A DNA stretch of 14,232 nt from assembly GCA_946885665.1 (NCBI GenBank), contig CAMPGT010000085.1, forward strand, positions 1-14,232. The letters are read 5' to 3'. This DNA comes from an uncultured Chitinophagaceae bacterium (GTDB lineage Bacteria; Bacteroidota; Bacteroidia; Chitinophagales; Chitinophagaceae). Positions 12,287 through 14,232 of the stretch are shown here, in pieces. The stretch's first letter is position 1. Each line of letters starts with the position of its first letter. The notes below the pieces were generated by a model. It did no database searches, was not told the origin of the DNA, and saw only the letters and a list, made by a program, of their open reading frames with translations. Both the position numbers and the translations under genes were made by a program.

Positions 12287-14232
12287 ATGATGAAAAAGGT
12301 TACATTGCTCATATATCTGCTGGCCCTTGTAATGGCGCCGGATTGTTTTTCGCAAACGAAGCAAACAACCCTCTGGAGCATTGGAAAGCCGGATGGCTCC
12401 GTATCCGACTTCGCACTCGCCCCAAACGGATTCAGGGATTTCGTGGGCCGCGACTTTGGTTACGAAGACAAGTTCTTCCTGATCGGCCACGCTAAAGAAA
12501 AAGATGATTTTCCCTATGTTATACCGGGTCCGGTTGATACCTGGGGTGGCACATGGCCCACGGCGGGGTGGCGAACGAACGAAGTGAATATTTTGTTTGG
12601 CGTGGAGAGGCTGCCCTTTCCGGCATCCTATAAACTGGTGCTTAAAGTATTGGATTACGCCAAAAATTTTGTTCCGTTAATCAAAGTCAGCATTAACGGC
12701 AACGACCAAAACATACAACCGGGTGAGAAAAAGTATGATCGCAGCAAGCAGCCCCATCCGCGCCTGAATGAACCGGTTGTTGACAGCGCTTCTCTCACAG
12801 GCGATTTCTCGTCGGCCACCCCCGAAACGATCGAGATCCCTATTTCTAAAAACGTCATTAAAAGAGGAGGAAACGAAATCAGCATTGCTGTTATCCAGGG
12901 TTCATGGATAATGTTTGATGCGGTAATACTTCAGGGTTCTTCGGAAACGGTTTTGGAAAAGCCCGGCCACCTGTTTGTGCGCGGCGTGCAACCGGCCGAT
13001 TACGAACTCAAAACGGCAACCGGCAATGCACAGCCATTGCTCGTGAATGTCCAGCATCTTGAAGGGTCGCCGGAAATTACCGTTCAGCTCGACAGAAAAA
13101 TTATCTTAAAGGAGAAAGTGGAACAGGGGAATTACGAATTCGAAGCGTTAATGCCGGCGGTGCCCAATGTAAAACAAAGCCGTTACAGGATCCTGGAAGA
13201 TGGTAAGCTGATAGAAGAAGGTATCGTGAAACGGTCGAAGCAGAAACTGCAAACGCTCGCCGACTATGTGGACACGCGCCTGGGTACCGCACATTCGCGC
13301 TGGATGATTGCGCCGGGCCCATGGATGCCGTTCAGCATGGTGAAGATGAGCCCCGATAACCAGAACCCGGGATGGCAGGCGGGCTATCAGCCAACATTTG
13401 AAACTGTGGGAACATTTAGCCATATACACGAATGGACGATGGCCGGACTCGGCATTTTCGCATCGAACGGTAAGCTCGAAACAAAAATTGGAGACGAGTT
13501 GAAACCCGATTCGGGATATCGCTCACGAATCAATAAAAAAACGGAAGAAGCGCCGATCGGCTATTACAAAGTGCGGCTCACCGATTATGACATTAAAGCG
13601 GAAGTGACGGCAACGACGCGCTGCGGTTTCGAACGTTTTACTTTTCCAAAAAACCGTGACAGCTCCCGCATTTTGCTCGATTTGCACGTCCCCGCCGAAT
13701 ATGATTACCAACTGAAAGAAGTAAAAGTCAGAAAGGCAAGCGATTATCGCATCGAAGGTTATTCTCACCAGCTTTCGCCCGGGGTGTGGAGTACGGATGC
13801 GTCGCAGGATTACACATTGTACTTTGTTGTAGAGTTCGACAGGCCGATACAAGCTGTTGGCGGCTGGATCGACGACAAAATTTTAATGGGCGACAGCCTG
13901 CAGGCCGGCAATATTAAAAATGCGGGATTATTCGTTCAGTTTGATACAAAACGAGACACGGTGGTGCAGGTTCGGTCCGGCATTTCCGTTGTAAGCATCG
14001 CCAACGCCGATTTGAACCTGGAAACAGAAGTAAGGAATCCTTTCAACTGGAGCTTCGACGCCGTTCGCCAGCGCCAGGTAGAGACCTGGAACGATATCTT
14101 TGACAGGGTGACGATTACCACCGCCAACCGCCTCGAAAAAGAACGTTTCTACAATTCGATGTACAGATCCATTTGCAGCCGTAATATTTGGAGTGATGTG
14201 AATGGTGAGTGGCGCGGCACGGATGGCAAGGT
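12287..14232 (+). CDS. GH92 alpha-mannosidase, N-terminal part (3' end outside the window)
   Basis: The frame stays open for 648 codons to the window edge. A signal peptide (MMKKVTLLIYLLALVMA..., probable cleavage after CFS at 20-22) predicts export. Residues ~28-216 read like the C-terminal carbohydrate-binding-like domain of family 4 polysaccharide lyases, with LWSIGKPDGS (29-38), a YVIPGPVDTWGG stretch (77-88) and NILFGVERLPFPASYKLVLKV. A linker or beta domain covers ~220-320. GH92 starts at ADYVDTRLGT (325-334) and continues with APGPWMPFSMVKMSPD (342-357), GYQPT...FSHIHEWTMAGLG (367-389) and ETWNDIFDRVTI...RFYNSMYRSICSRNIWSDVNGEWRG (599-644). The catalytic acid and base are expected beyond the window. 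GH92 enzymes are calcium-dependent exo-alpha-mannosidases acting on alpha-1,2/1,3/1,4/1,6-linked mannose; the linkage cannot be told here. Two adjacent ATG codons (12287, 12290) are equally possible starts. Confidence 0.93.
   Translation, partial: MMKKVTLLIYLLALVMAPDCFSQTKQTTLWSIGKPDGSVSDFALAPNGFRDFVGRDFGYEDKFFLIGHAKEKDDFPYVIPGPVDTWGGTWPTAGWRTNEVNILFGVERLPFPASYKLVLKVLDYAKNFVPLIKVSINGNDQNIQPGEKKYDRSKQPHPRLNEPVVDSASLTGDFSSATPETIEIPISKNVIKRGGNEISIAVIQGSWIMFDAVILQGSSETVLEKPGHLFVRGVQPADYELKTATGNAQPLLVNVQHLEGSPEITVQLDRKIILKEKVEQGNYEFEALMPAVPNVKQSRYRILEDGKLIEEGIVKRSKQKLQTLADYVDTRLGTAHSRWMIAPGPWMPFSMVKMSPDNQNPGWQAGYQPTFETVGTFSHIHEWTMAGLGIFASNGKLETKIGDELKPDSGYRSRINKKTEEAPIGYYKVRLTDYDIKAEVTATTRCGFERFTFPKNRDSSRILLDLHVPAEYDYQLKEVKVRKASDYRIEGYSHQLSPGVWSTDASQDYTLYFVVEFDRPIQAVGGWIDDKILMGDSLQAGNIKNAGLFVQFDTKRDTVVQVRSGISVVSIANADLNLETEVRNPFNWSFDAVRQRQVETWNDIFDRVTITTANRLEKERFYNSMYRSICSRNIWSDVNGEWRGTDGK

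Noticed and set aside
12344..12346. Cys20 of the GH92 protein as a lipoprotein attachment site
   Set aside because: The preceding residues are APD; Asp at -1 does not fit a lipobox, so ordinary signal peptidase cleavage after CFS is preferred.
12247..12495. 82-codon open frame starting inside the second 19-bp motif
   Set aside because: It overlaps the GH92 signal peptide region in another frame, has no family resemblance and would put an operator inside a gene.

Overview
The window looks like chromosomal DNA of a Bacteroidota bacterium, most likely near Chitinophagaceae. This is inferred from gene content (GH92 mannosidase, the style of the FAH and lysS proteins, a fatty-acid-hydroxylase-type membrane protein), from several upstream elements matching the Bacteroidota -7 consensus TAnnTTTG, and from the near absence of Shine-Dalgarno sequences, with one striking exception. 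No RNA gene, insertion sequence, CRISPR array or phage gene is visible, and coding density is high.

Layout. (1) 2-322, plus: the 3' end of a sugar phosphate isomerase/epimerase. (2) 325-3321, minus: a tightly spaced four-gene run transcribed as fatty acid hydroxylase, radical SAM/SPASM protein, MarR regulator, membrane-anchored GH25 lysozyme. (3) 3322-3433: a divergent control region with opposed -7 elements and an inverted repeat. (4) 3434-6006, plus: fumarylacetoacetase and lysyl-tRNA synthetase (lysS). (5) 6003-7797, minus: a lipoprotein of unknown function, a Mn-type superoxide dismutase and a TadA-like deaminase. (6) 7798-7989: a repeat-rich spacer with three consecutive heptanucleotide arrays and a GC-rich palindrome. 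(7) 7990-12063, minus: an operon of a class I mannose-6-phosphate isomerase fused to an extra N-terminal domain, an MFS sugar porter and a ROK sugar kinase. (8) 12064-12286: a divergent control region with two nearly identical 19-bp motifs and an 18-bp dyad. (9) 12287 to the end, plus: an exported GH92 alpha-mannosidase, cut by the window edge.

The most coherent story is regions 7-9. An exported alpha-mannosidase would release mannose, the MFS porter would import it, the ROK kinase would phosphorylate it, and the isomerase would convert mannose 6-phosphate to fructose 6-phosphate. The two sides are divergently transcribed and share a control region with a repeated operator-like motif. The regulator is not in the window and no SusC/SusD pair is visible. 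The unusual parts are the roughly 230-residue N-terminal domain on the isomerase, the ROK kinase without its zinc-finger motif, and the heptamer/palindrome spacer downstream of the operon.
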